Shown here piece after piece: positions 1 to 11,130 of a DNA stretch of 64,000 bases (positions are counted from its first letter, which is position 1; each line of letters starts with the position of its first letter). Source of the stretch: Fagopyrum homotropicum (taxonomy: Eukaryota; Streptophyta; Magnoliopsida; Caryophyllales; Polygonaceae); assembly GCA_033239125.1 (NCBI GenBank), contig BSWB01000004.1, forward strand, positions 83,790,501 through 83,854,500, read 5' to 3'. A model generated the notes under the pieces. That model saw nothing but the letters and a program-made list of their open reading frames with translations, was not told the DNA's origin and did not search any database. Both the position numbers and the translations under genes were made by a program.

Positions 1-104
1 CCGGCCATCTCTTTTCCCTTTCGGATGCTCTTAGATCTAGATCTAAGGGTTTTCTCCGGTTCGGGATCGAATCGAGCTAAATCCTCGCCACGAGATCTTC
101 GCAT
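1..104 (-). pseudogene. Athila gag, N-terminal fragment (cut by window edge)
   Basis: The first 34 or so codons of a retrotransposon capsid polyprotein, read leftwards from an ATG at 102-104. The peptide begins MRRSRGED and contains RFDPEPEKTLR, which aligns with MRKTRSTKD and PFDPELERTLR at the start of the Athila gag at 27359. This alignment is the only reason for choosing this start. The remainder of gag is off the window. It lies about 115 bp downstream of the primer binding site, as expected for gag. No stop is visible in the fragment, so whether the full gene is intact is unknown. Confidence 0.75.
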
Positions 105-220
105 ACACCTAAAGAGTGAGAGATGTCCAGAAAAGCAAAGACACACACCAAAAGAGATCAAAAGCAACGAGAAAGATCTACACTATAAACAATCACAAAC
201 TATGACTCAATCTTAACCAA

Positions 221-239
221 GTCCCCGGCAACGGCGCCA
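221..239 (-). other. Primer binding site, tRNA-Asp type (Athila-1)
   Basis: Read on the minus strand the sequence is TGGCGCCGTTGCCGGGGAC. It is complementary to the 3' end of plant tRNA-Asp and starts 8 nt inside the LTR end. In this group it primes minus-strand cDNA synthesis. It fixes the element's orientation and the 3' end of its 5' LTR. Confidence 0.88.
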
Positions 240-246
240 AAAACTT

Positions 247-2074
247 TGTTACGCTAAGAACGTGTCACGCAAAAAGCCTTAAATTTATAACTCGATATAT
301 TTCTCCTAACTCCTAGCGAACCCGCAGTGTACGGGACGTTTTGTAGTAGGGATAGTATTCCGAGGTCGAACACAAAGACTGAGGTGAGATTGAATCAACT
401 AGTGACTAAGTATAGTGAGGGTCTAGAGAAAGGAATAAAGAAATGAAAAGCTCAATTGTTTTTTGTTTGGTTTTTAGGTGATCAATCAAAGATCACAAAT
501 CATGCAAAATAAACAATCAACTAAGCTAACACCACAAGTAAACAAGCAAATACAAAATATGTAATCAAAGGGAGAAAAGCGGATTCTAGGAGTTGGAAAT
601 TCCGGTTATGGCATAAGACTCAAGCTATCTAATCATTCCTTGGATCAACTATAGTATGTTGGGAGTGAGTATTTCTAGATTGGGATCAATCACCGGGTAG
701 GTCTCATGGTCCACTAGTCCGTTCCTAAGGTCTCATCACTGGGTAAGTCTCAAAGAGCCTAAGGAATGGAATTCTACACAAACCGGATGGTATTCTAGGG
801 ATCTAACCTCTCTTTACCGGGTAAGTCTCGGAAAGGCAAGTCCTAGACACCTATCCTAGCACACTCAGTCCAATAGCGGCTTATGAGGCTCACTACTACC
901 TAGAGTTTGTCATCTTCGGTATCTAAGAGCAAGAATTACCGGGTAGGTCTCTTCTAACACTTAGTTGCTAACACTAGGTCACCCTAGGATAGAATTAGCT
1001 CAACAAACACTAGGATTTCAACAATCTAACAACCTAACACTTGGATTTATCATTACAAGCAAATTTATCAAAATCACGGTGTGTTCATCAAGGTCCACGG
1101 CCGTGGTTTGTCTAGAACAAACCGTGGATTCTAACAGTGACTAGGTTCAAGCAAACGAATCATCCAAGCATACATTTAAATCTATTTTATCCTAGTCCAA
1201 GCCATAACCATCCTTTCCTTACCCTAGAATCGCATCTATTTAGCCAACAACATACATCATCATAATCGAAATCATCAAGCATAAAATCAAGGCATCCATT
1301 TGCAAGAAAATAAAGAGAGAGATAAGCAAGTTAAACAAAGTAAAACCAAGCTGAATATGAGAATTAGAAAGACTCACAACCCTTCGAAAGAAGGTTTAAT
1401 CGATTCTTACAACCCTAGAAAACGATTCCGATAATCTTCACTCTAAAATCTAACAAAGGCTAACAATGGTGTCTTCTTCTTCTCTTCTCCAATGGAGCTC
1501 TTCTTTTCCTGCAATGGTAGCTCCCTTCCAAGCTTCCAATTGAGAGAATCTTCTTGTTGAGAGTGTGGGAGAGAATAGTAGTGAGAGTGGATAATGGGAG
1601 ATGCCTTTTTTAGCCTTGGAGGACCACCTATTTATCCTACAAATTTACAAGAGTCGGCCATGAAGATCGTGGCACAGCTGTCACAACCGTCTGGCAAAAA
1701 CCACGGTCCAATTCCACGGCCGTGGAAGTCCCAGTGACCGTGGTTTTGGTGCCTCGGCTTGTTTTGGATCATTAAGCTACGATTTGGTGCATGGCATGCA
1801 CCAACAAGGTTCCAAGTGTCCTCCTTAGCTCCTAACTTGCATCCCAATGAGTCCGAAGGTGTGTCATCTTGAGGAACGATCCTCAAATGTATCGATTAAG
1901 CTCCTAAATCTCCCAAAATACCTACAAAGCAATGGAAAACTCCGTGTAGACGTCTATCTCGACAAAATACGTGAATTGAATGCAAACGTCGTGAACTAGT
2001 GCTAAACCATGCATGAATGAGCGGAAAAACTATCTAAATGATTACCTAAACCTAAGTCATAAATCGTGTTATCA
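247..2074 (-). repeat. 5' LTR of Athila-1 (about 1.83 kb)
   Basis: On the minus strand the LTR runs from TGATAACACGA (ending at plus position 2074) to GTAACA (at 247), so it has TG...CA ends. The inner end abuts the PBS and the outer end abuts foreign coding sequence. No coding gene is visible. It contains four spaced copies of a 14-nt motif close to ACCGGGTAAGTCTC (692, 738, 816, 938) and a strong inverted repeat at 1697-1747. No second LTR copy is in the window, so age cannot be estimated. Confidence 0.85.
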
Positions 2075-2103
2075 ATTGCATTGAGTATGAACAAGGTGAA
2101 TCT

Positions 2104-3855
2104 TTGATAGCTAGGAGGACTTTGCATGTCCAACTAGCACCTTGTGAGGATAACCAACGTGAAAATCTGTTTCATACTAGGTGTAGTATTAAAGGAAAAG
2201 TGTGTAATGTGATAATTGATGGAGGAAGTTGTTGCAACATAGCTAGCACTGAAATGGTAAACAAATTACAACTTCTTACATTTTATCACCCTATGCCATA
2301 TAAACTACATTGGATGAATGAGTGTGGAGAACTTAAGGTCAATAAGCAAACTAAGGTCAATATAACATTAGGATCATATGAGGATGTTATTACATGTGAT
2401 GTTGTGCCTATGAATGCTTGTCACTTGTTGCTTGGCCGTCCATGGCAATATGATAGGAAAGTTGTTCATGATGGGTTTTCTAATAAATATAGCTTTGAGT
2501 ATAAAGGTAAAACTTTAACACTTAAACCTATGACACCTTTACAAATAGCCGAGTACTATGAGAACAAGAGGGTAGAGCAAGGAACCCCTCCCAAGCCTAA
2601 GATCACACGGCCTAAGAGTAAGGAGAACAAAACCCATCAAACATTGTTAGTACAACCAACAAGTAGCTATCTTGAGTCTAGGAATGAATATGTCACTAAC
2701 TATGCTTCTACGGATGTGCTAATGATGAGTTTGTGTAAATCTCTAGTGAATGTGCCTCATGACTCTACGATTCCACTTCCTAGTTCTATCCAGGGGTTGT
2801 TAGACGAGTTTAGGGACGTTTTTCCTGAGGAGATTCCAGCTGGCTTGCCGCCCATTAGGGGCATTGAACACCAAATAGATTTAATACCCGGAGCCACTCT
2901 TCCCAATAGGCCCGCCTATAGGATGAACCCTACGGAAGCCCAGGAAATTCAAAACCAAGTTCAAGCCTTGCTAGATAAGGGGTATGTTCGGGAAAGCATT
3001 AGTCCTTGTGCCGTTCCCGTCCTGCTAGTACCCAAGAAGGATAATACTTGGAGAATGTGTATTGATTGTAGAGCAATCAATAACATTACTATCAAGTATA
3101 GACACCCGATTCCCCGTTTAGATGACATGCTTGATGAGTTACATGGAGCTACAATTTTCACTAAGATTGACCTTAGGAGTGGCTACCATCAAATTAGAAT
3201 GAGGGAAGGGGATGAATGGAAAACAGCTTTTAAAACCAAATTTGGGCTCTATGAGTGGCTAGTAATGCCTTTTGGCTTAAATAACGCTCCTAGTACCTTC
3301 ATAAGATTAATAAATCATATTTTGAGACCTTATATTGGTTTATTTGTTGTAGTCTACTTTGATGACATTCTTATCTATAGTAAGACTTTAAAAGAGCATG
3401 AAAATCATTTGAGAGATGTGCTTGCTACATTGCGTATAGAATACTTGTATGCTAATATTCAAAAATGTGATTTATATACTAACCGAGTGATTTTCCTTGG
3501 TTTTGTAGTAAGTGCCAATGGTTTGCAAGTGGATGAGGACAAGGTGAAGGCAATCAATGAATGGCCCATTCCTAGGTCGGTTGGCGACGTGAGGAGTTTC
3601 CATGGCCTAGCTACATTCTATAGAAGATTTGTGAGAGATTTTAGTACTATTGCAGCACCACTCACGGCTTTGACCAAAAAGAAGGTTCCTTTTGAGTGGA
3701 ATGAACCGCAACAAAGAGCCTTTGAAGAGCTCAAGAGACGCCTCACCCATGCACCACTACTCGCTCTACCGGACTTCACTAAACCCTTTGAGGTTGAATG
3801 CGACGCGTCCGGCATTGGTATTGGCGGCGTCCTTATGCAGGATGTAAGCCTCTAG
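2104..3855 (+). pseudogene. CRM-A1 pol part 1: aspartic protease and reverse transcriptase
   Basis: Retroelement polyprotein segment. The reading frame is already open at 2075; the first codon of the listed span is TTG and is not a real start. Protease: IIDGGS active-site motif near residue 38 and the flap-like region LLLGRPWQYDRKVVHDG. RT: WRMCIDCR, DLRSGYHQI, MPFGLNNAPSTF, and the catalytic YFDD at 3355-3366. The connection leads into the start of RNase H (VECDASG). A one-base deletion near 3840 shifts the frame and gives a TAG, while the downstream protein continues in the frame opening at 3798. The same defect occurs in copy A3. The truncated gag and the frameshift make this copy non-functional. 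Confidence 0.9.
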
Positions 3856-5372
3856 CTTTTTTTAGTGAAAAATTGAAGGGTGCATGCTTAAACTATTCCA
3901 CTTATGACAAAGAATTGTATGCCTTGTTTAGAGTACTCAAAACATGGCAACATTACCTTTGGCCTCAAGAGTTTGTTTTGAAAACCGATCATGATTCACT
4001 TAGACACTTTAGGAGCCAAGATAAGCTAGATAGGCGGCATGGTAGGTGGATGGAGTTCATCGAAACCTTTCCTTACATTATCAAGTATAAGAAAGAAAAG
4101 GATAATGTCGTAGCGGATACATTGTCTAGGAGATACACCTTAATCACCACCTTGAATTCTAGGATGTTAGGTTTTACTTACATTAAAGAATTATATGTGG
4201 ATGATGCTGAAATTGGGAAGATATTTCATAGATGCACTACTCAAGGCCCTTATGATAAGTATTTTGTGTTTGAAGGTTTCTTGTTTAAAGTGGATAAGAT
4301 TTGCATACCTAGATGTTCCCTTAGGATCTTATTGGTGGAAGAAGCCCATAAAGGAGGTTTAATGGGGCATTTTGGGAGGGACAAAACTTATCACATGTTG
4401 CAAACTTACTTTTATTGGCCTCCTATGTTAAGGGATGTAGAACACATGCTGAAAAGGTGCATTGAATGTCTTAAGGCCAAAGCTAGGGTACAACCCCACG
4501 GGTTGTATACACCCTTACCAACGCCTAATGGCCCTTGGGAAGATATAAGTATGGATTTCATTGTTGGACTACCTAGGACTAAGAAAGGAAGAGATTCCAT
4601 TTTTGTGGTAGTAGATAGATTCTCTAAAATGGCACATTTTATTCCATGTCATAAAACTGATGATGCATATAATGTTGCTAATCTTTTCTTTAAGGAAATA
4701 GTGAGATTGCATGGAATCCCTAAAACTATTGTTAGTGATAGGGATGTCAAGTTTTTGAGTTTCTTTTGGAAAACGCTTTGGGGAAAAATGGGCACTAGAT
4801 TACTATTCTCGACCTCTAGTCATCCCCAAACAGATGGGCAAACGGAAGTCACCAATAGGACCCTAACGACCCTCCTTAGAACCATGTTGAAAGATAACTT
4901 AAAAGAATGGGAAGACATGTTACCACATATTGAGTTTTCTTATAATCGCACCATGCATTCTTCCACTTCGTTATCACCTTTCAAATGTGTTTATGGATTT
5001 CACCCTTTAACTCCTTTGGACTTATTACTGATTCCTCGAAAGGATCGAGTAGCTTTTGATGCTTTGGAACAGGCGGACTACATTAAGGAACTTCATGCTA
5101 AGACCAAGGCTGCACTTGATAAGAAGGGCGTTGAAACTGCAGCTCGGAATAACAAAGGACGTCGGAAGATGGTTTTCCAGCCCGGCGACTTTGTTTGGCT
5201 ACATCTAAGGAAAGAGCGGTTTCCGACAAAACACCATTCCAAGCTAGCACCACGGGGTGATGGACCATTCAAAGTCTTACACCGGATTAACGACAATGCA
5301 TATGTGTTGGACTTACCGGAAGAGTATGGAGTTAGTACCACTTTTAACGTAGGAGATTTGAGCCCCCCATGA
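3798..5372 (+). pseudogene. CRM-A1 pol part 2: RNase H and integrase
   Basis: The continuation of pol after the frameshift; the true homology starts near CKPLAFFSEKLKGACLNYS, and the first residues of the span are out-of-frame. RNase H is followed by the integrase HHCC zinc-binding region (GGLMGHFGRDKTYHML ... CIECLKAKA), then a DDE core with D in MDFIVGLPRT, D in VSDRDVKF and E in GQTEVTNR, then the C-terminal DNA-binding region (PGDFVWLHLRKERF, GDGPFKVLHRINDNAYVL). The frame ends at TGA after GDLSPP, because one inserted base turns the SPYEGE seen in copy A3 into SPP-stop. The remaining tail is found in another frame inside the LTR. Confidence 0.9.
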
Positions 5373-5424
5373 AGGAGATTCAGAACAAGATGAAATTTCG
5401 GGGTCGAATTCTTTCCAAGAAGGA

Positions 5425-5793
5425 GTGGATGATGTAGGACCATCACATGGAAGATATCAAGGTCCCATTACTAGAGCAAGAGCTAAGGAGATCCAAGAAG
5501 TTACGTCAAGGGAAGTGCTATTGCTTGACACAATGCGTGAACCATTTAATTTCCATACATCATGTGTTAATCTTTTGGTGAATGTAGGAGCAAGCAAACC
5601 AAGCAAGGAGACCATGCCGACGTGCTCACTTCCCATGCAGCTCGAGGAGACCATGCAGACGTTGCTCACATCCAAGGCAGCCCAAGAGGATAGGCTGTTG
5701 CTCACGTCCAAGGCAGCCCAAGAGGATAGGCTGTTGCTCACGTCCAATGCAGCCCAAGAGGGGAGGTTGTTGCTCACGTCCAATGCAGCCTAA
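5425..5793 (+). pseudogene. CRM-A1 pol C-terminal tail encoded inside the 3' LTR
   Basis: Continuation of the polyprotein past the integrase and into the LTR, which begins at 5430. It contains GPITRARAKEIQEVTS, a basic stretch typical of the end of CRM-like pol, then four units of a 12-residue repeat of type LLTSKAAQEDRL, the fourth of which is cut by a TAA in copy A1. Two more units and LPHLDHHLGS follow in the same frame after the stop. Pol overlapping the LTR is a known feature of CRM elements. The function of the repeat tail is not known to me. Confidence 0.7.
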
Positions 5794-6575
5794 GAGGGGA
5801 GGCAGCTGCTCACATCCAAGGCAGCCCAAGAGGATAGCAAGCTGCTCACGTTCAAGGAGGCCCAAGAGAGTAACCAGCTCCCTCATTTGGATCATCATTT
5901 GGGCTCTTAAAACCATCCAAATCACTCATGGATCTGTTGAACAATTCAGCCCATTCGGATAGTCCATTTTGGCTCTTAAAAAACGTCCAGCTCACTCCAA
6001 GGATATGCTTGAATAAGTCAGCCTATTTTTATGCTGAAATAGTTGTTTGTTAAGTTGTTAGCTACATTAGAGGAAGCTCTCTTATTACCACCTTCCCACT
6101 AATGTTTTAGTTTTCTTTTCTCTATTTTTGTCTAGATAAAAGAGTCTATATATAGCCTCTTTTAGTTGCTGAATAGGTACGTTATTTTCATTGCTTAGAA
6201 TTACAATTGTAATCATTTATAAAATCAATCAAAGAACAAGAGAGTTTTTGGTTGGCATTGTTGTTGTTTGCTTGGCTGAGCTTGTTCGTGTCAACCGCCT
6301 TCGGATTGGTGCTTCGAGCCTTCACGAGTCCCTCTTTGTGCTAGTCCAACCGGAGCTAGTGTAAAGTTGTATTGGAGACGGGTCTAGGGCATTCACGAAG
6401 TGGGGTTTTGGCTCTTCAGCCTTGGTTCCTTTCGTTGACTCTCTTTGGTTCTTCTCTACACCTTCATGCGTTCATTTACCATCTACATTTCATTCCGTAT
6501 CTGGATTCGCCTCATTCAGCCGGATTCGGGATCATTGTACCTAGATCGACTCATTCACGGACTAATACCGTATCA
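5430..6575 (+). repeat. 3' LTR of CRM-A1
   Basis: It begins TGATGTAGGACC and ends ACCGTATCA. The boundaries were set by comparison with the full-length copy A3, where the same ends are flanked by a target duplication. At about 1.15 kb it is longer than the LTRs of A3 mainly because it carries six rather than three 36-bp repeats. The stretch from about 5900 to 6575 is non-coding apart from LTR signals, including a TATA-like tract (TCTATATATAGCC) near 6150. Confidence 0.88.
5662..5877 (+). repeat. 36-bp coding minisatellite in the CRM-A LTR (six units)
   Basis: Six head-to-tail 36-bp units, each encoding 12 residues (LLTSKAAQEDRL and variants), in frame with the pol C-terminal tail. Copy A3 has three units in each LTR and copy A2 at least two. 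Units differ by point changes, one of which creates a stop. The length variation between copies in exact multiples of 36 bp indicates slippage or unequal exchange. Confidence 0.9.
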
Positions 6576-7282
6576 CCGCCACCTACACCAACAACTCAAG
6601 GCCACCCTCTTGAGCCTCGGCGAGCCGAACCTAAGTGGAGGGACTTTCATCACATGCCTAAGTCAAGAAAGGCCCGGGTCACTCGTGCACAATATTTCCG
6701 AATAAAGAGGGTTTGCATGGCAATTAGTTTGCATGGGATATTCTTAGACATTTTATCATTAGACATTTAATCATTAGCATTGTTTGCTTTTTATTTTAAT
6801 TTTCCACCATTTATTTTCGGATAAAACAATTAGGAGATAACCAAATTAGTGATTCTCTTAGTGGGTAGATTAGTGGGCTATTTTTTAGGATTTATTTCTT
6901 GTTTTATTTCCTATTTTCAGCAAGGCCTATTTAGGTCTAAACTTCAGATTGGTATGGTAGTTTTGAATGAATGAAAATAGCAACCTTTTTGCTGCCAAAA
7001 CTCACGAGTCTTTTCTCTCATCTCCATAGAAGGATTGTGAGCACATCAACCTTCTTCTTCCTTTGATTCGAGTGGTTCCTATCTCGAGTCCCTTCCTTTG
7101 ATCTTCATAACCGAGTGGCACCCATCTTGGCTGGAGATCATTCACATCTTCATACCAGTCCATCCCCACCAGCCATTCGCATCTCGGCTACAACATCTTC
7201 ACCAGCGAGCCCTTGTGTACCCTCGGCGTTACCTTTGGCGAGCAAGATCTTGCACCGACTCCATCGATCCTAGATCTCACCA
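6576..7282 (+). repeat. LTR end of element F (interrupted by CRM-A1)
   Basis: About 0.7 kb of LTR sequence ending CTCACCA just before an initiator-Met PBS, which marks it as the 3' end of a 5' LTR. The left part is missing because CRM-A1 is inserted at 6575/6576. The peptide KARVTRAQ near 6680 resembles the GPITRARAK pol tail of CRM-A, suggesting that F is also a chromovirus whose pol overlaps its LTR. No other gene is visible. Confidence 0.65.
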
Positions 7283-7284
7283 TG

Positions 7285-7296
7285 TGGTATCAGAGC
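7285..7296 (+). other. Primer binding site, initiator-Met type (element F)
   Basis: TGGTATCAGAGC, the classic complement of the 3' end of initiator methionine tRNA, lies 2 nt after the LTR end at 7282. It shows that F is on the plus strand and that the downstream sequence is its leader and gag. Confidence 0.85.
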
Positions 7297-8647
<1,351 letters not shown>

Positions 8648-9106
8648 ATGGGGGATCCCAAGGACAAGCAAGTCAGCCAAGTGGAAGGAGGGGATGGTTC
8701 GGCCATTAGCATGGAGACACTCCTACGAGCCATCCAAGCCTCCAAGGAAGAGGCCGACGAGCGTGCACGGCAACATCTCCAAGCCATGCGTGAGGAGCAA
8801 GCGGCTTTCATGAGAGCCATGGAAGAACAGTGGAGCAAATCCTACAGTCCAGTCCCTAGCTACCACCGTGAGCAACAACAAGGGGGCAACGGAGCTCCAC
8901 CGACGAGTTCCTTGGCAACTCCCATGTCCTTGTCCGCAAACATGCCGAGCCCTAGTCTTCACCCCCTACGAATTCACTTGTTGCTACCACCCGGGAGGAG
9001 TAAGGACTTGAATCAAGGTTGTGGTGCACTTTATTTTCCACTTTGTGAGTCATATTTGCATATAGGAAGCCATCCCTTACCCTTGTTTTCTGAGCTTACA
9101 ACTTGA
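8648..9106 (+). pseudogene. Element F gag, N-terminal fragment, first copy
   Basis: Starts at ATG 8648 with MGDPKDKQVSQVEGG; the codons upstream that are open in frame belong to the leader. Residues about 20-70 (METLLRAIQASKEEADERA and on) are rich in E, A, R and Q with heptad spacing, predicting a coiled coil as in many retrotransposon gag N-termini. Genuine gag sequence continues to about 9000 (SLATPMSLSANMPS); after that the frame runs into the duplicated leader and stops. Capsid, nucleocapsid and pol are missing. I cannot assign the lineage from this fragment alone. Confidence 0.7.
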
Positions 9107-9213
9107 GGGTTGCAAGGAGATGTTGGTAGATCATAGCTTCTTACTAGCTTTAGGGACCATTGTGTGTTGTGTAGTGTTTGTGGCTGTCGTGTGAGTTTCT
9201 TGTTGAAGGTACA

Positions 9214-9561
9214 ATGGGGGATCCCAAGGACAAGCAAGTCAGCCAAGTGGAAGGAGGGGATGGTTCGGCCATTAGCATGGAGACACTCCTACGGGCCATC
9301 CAAGCCTCCAAGGAAGAGGCCGATGAGCGTGCACGGCAACATCTCCAAGCCATGCGTGAGGAGCAAGCGGCTTTCATGAGAGCCATGGAAGAACAGTGGA
9401 GCAAATCCTACAGTCCAGTCCCTAGCTACCACCGTGAGCAACAACAAGGGGGCAACGGAGCAACAACAAGCGGCTTTCATGAGAGCCATGGAAGAACAGT
9501 GGAGCAAATCTCCAAGCCATCCCTTAGATGTCTTTTATGCTCCTCTAGTAATTTGCTATAA
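9214..9561 (+). pseudogene. Element F gag, N-terminal fragment, second copy
   Basis: A second copy of the gag start, almost identical to that at 8648, beginning at ATG 9214. It ends in a scrambled junction: after QQQGGNGA the sequence jumps back to a partial copy of the segment encoding AFMRAMEEQWSK, in another frame, and then passes into antisense RT sequence of element C at about 9520. It is a product of local rearrangement and not a gene. Confidence 0.8.
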
Positions 9562-10342
9562 ATGAGAATGTCATCAAAGTAAACAACGAAAAATTTACCT
9601 ATAAACTTTCTCAAAACATGGTTCATTAATCTCATGTAAGTAGAAGGAGCATTAGTAAGTCCAAATGGCATAACAAGCCCCTCATATAAACCAAATTTGG
9701 TTTTAAAAGCAGTTTTTCACTCATCCCCTTCCTTCATCCTAATCTGATGGTATCCACTCCTAAGATCAATTTTACTAAACATAGTGGAACCATGAAGCTC
9801 ATCTAACATATCATCAAGGCGTGGGATAGGGTGGCGATACTTAATGGTTATGTTATTGATGGCCCTACAATCAATACACATCCTCCAAATATTATCTTTC
9901 TTAGGCACTAAAAGAACGGGGACAACACATGGACTAAGGCTTTCCCTCACATAACCCTTATTTAAGAGCTCTTGCACTTGGTTTCTAACCTCTTGGCTCT
10001 TATTAGGGTTCATTCTATAGGCTGGCCTATTCGGTAAGGTTGCTCCCGGAATGATCTATTTGATGCTCTATGCCTCTCAAGGGTGGTAGGCCATGGGGTA
10101 TCTCATTAGGAAACACATCCTTAAACTCCTCAAGTATGGCTACAATGCTAGGTGGAAGATTTGCCTTAGTTTCATCACTCACTAGGGCTAACTTTTTACA
10201 TACGGTCATCAACGTGATTTCTAGAGGAAGATAAGCACTTTGAAATTCAGATTTGGCTACTAGCAAAGTAGAGGGCATTTGTGTGTTAGTTGAAGCTAAA
10301 AGGGTATTAGAAGGCTCTATAGGCTCGGTTTTAGAATTATTT
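9520..10342 (-). pseudogene. Element C reverse transcriptase fragment
   Basis: Minus-strand chromovirus pol fragment. From the right it encodes a spacer (LPPSIVAILEEFKDVFPNEI), then RT motifs WRMCIDCR, KIDLRSGYHQI, MPFGLTNAPSTYM and the catalytic YFDD (codons at 9570-9581), and ends near HKRHLRD. It is broken by a frameshift near 10020 and a Trp-to-stop change (GDE-stop) near 9718. The right edge is the LTR of CRM-A2, and the gag and protease of the same orientation resume at 16236. CRM-A2 therefore probably sits inside this element, with loss of some sequence between protease and RT. That 9520-10342 and 16236-18261 are one element is inferred from order and strand. Confidence 0.8.
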
Positions 10343-11130
10343 TGATACGGTATTAGTCCGTGGATTAGTCGATCTAGGCACAATGATCCGAATCCGGCTG
10401 AATGAAGTGATTCCAGATGCGGAATGAAATGTGGAGATGGAATGGATGCAGGAGGGTGTTGAGAAGAACCAATGAAAGTCAACGAAAGGAACCAAGGCTG
10501 AAGAGCCAAGACCCCGCTTCGTGAATGCCCTAGACCCGTCTCCAATACAACTTTACACTAGCTCCGGCTGGACTAGCACAAAGAGGGACTCGTGAAGGCT
10601 CAAAGCACCAATCCGAACGCGGTTGACACAAACAAGCTCAGCCAAGCAAACAACGACAATGCCAACAAAAAACTCTCTTGTTCTTTGATTGATTTTGTGA
10701 ATGATTACAAACGATAATTCTTAGCAAAATAAAAACGTACCCTATTCAGCAGCTAAAGAGACTATATATAGACTCTTTTATCTAGACAAAATAAAAAAAG
10801 AAAACTAAAACATTTGTGGAAGGTGGTAACAAGAGAGCTTTCACAAATGTAGCTAACAACTTAACAAACAACTAATCAGCATCAAAATAGGCTGACTTAT
10901 TCAAAGCATCTCCATGAGTGTTTTTGGACGGTTTAGAGCCCAAATGGATGATCCGACTGAAAGAAATGGGCTGACTTATTCAAACAGATCCATTAGTGAG
11001 TTGGACGGTTTTTAAGAGCCCAAATGGATGATCCGACTGAGGGAGCTGGTTACTCTCTTGGGCTGCCTTGGACGTGAGCAGCTGGTTACTCTCTTGGGTC
11101 GCCTTGGACGTGAGCAGCTGGTTACTCTCT
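10343..11130 (-). repeat. 3' LTR of CRM-A2 (5' part deleted)
   Basis: The terminal sequence TGATACGGTATTAG (plus strand) at 10343 is the LTR end. The LTR matches the other CRM-A LTRs to about 11130, in the third 36-bp repeat, where it jumps into integrase sequence at a short CTT microhomology. Confidence 0.88.

Larger units (their letters stand above)
1..2074 (-). mobile_element. Athila-type LTR retrotransposon (Athila-1), 5' end only
   Basis: A minus-strand Ty3/gypsy element whose 5' LTR, primer binding site and first gag codons lie here; the rest continues beyond the left edge. It is placed in the Athila group because its PBS matches the 3' end of tRNA-Asp and its gag start resembles that of the better preserved Athila copy at 27359. 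Its right boundary is sharp: at 2075 the sequence switches to the open pol frame of CRM-A1. The missing 5' part of CRM-A1 should therefore lie to the left of this element. The 5-bp target duplication cannot be checked because the left end is outside the window. Confidence 0.85.
2075..6575 (+). mobile_element. CRM-like Ty3/gypsy chromovirus, copy A1 (5' part displaced)
   Basis: Plus-strand element with order protease, RT, RNase H, integrase, 3' LTR. Gag and the 5' LTR are missing because Athila-1 is inserted in the coding region at 2075. The integrase C-terminus (INDNAY, TFNVGDLSP) and a pol frame that runs into the LTR resemble the CRM lineage of centromeric chromoviruses. No chromodomain was confidently recognised, so the lineage is less certain than the superfamily. 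The LTR end ACCGTATCA at 6575 is followed by unrelated LTR sequence of element F. Confidence 0.85.

Noticed and set aside
221..239. tRNA-Asp gene
   Set aside because: Only the 3' complement of the tRNA is present next to an LTR end; this is a primer binding site. The same reasoning applies to the initiator-Met matches.
1632..1886. 84-codon minus-strand frame in the Athila-1 LTR
   Set aside because: It lies wholly in LTR sequence, overlaps the palindromes, and has no recognisable domain.
3830..3860. Programmed -1 frameshift between RT and RNase H
   Set aside because: There is no slippery heptamer or obvious downstream structure, and copy A2 keeps the frame open here, so mutation is the simpler explanation.
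5457..5925. Minus-strand frames over the 36-bp repeats
   Set aside because: A 36-bp repeat has open frames in several phases; only the plus-strand frame continues integrase.
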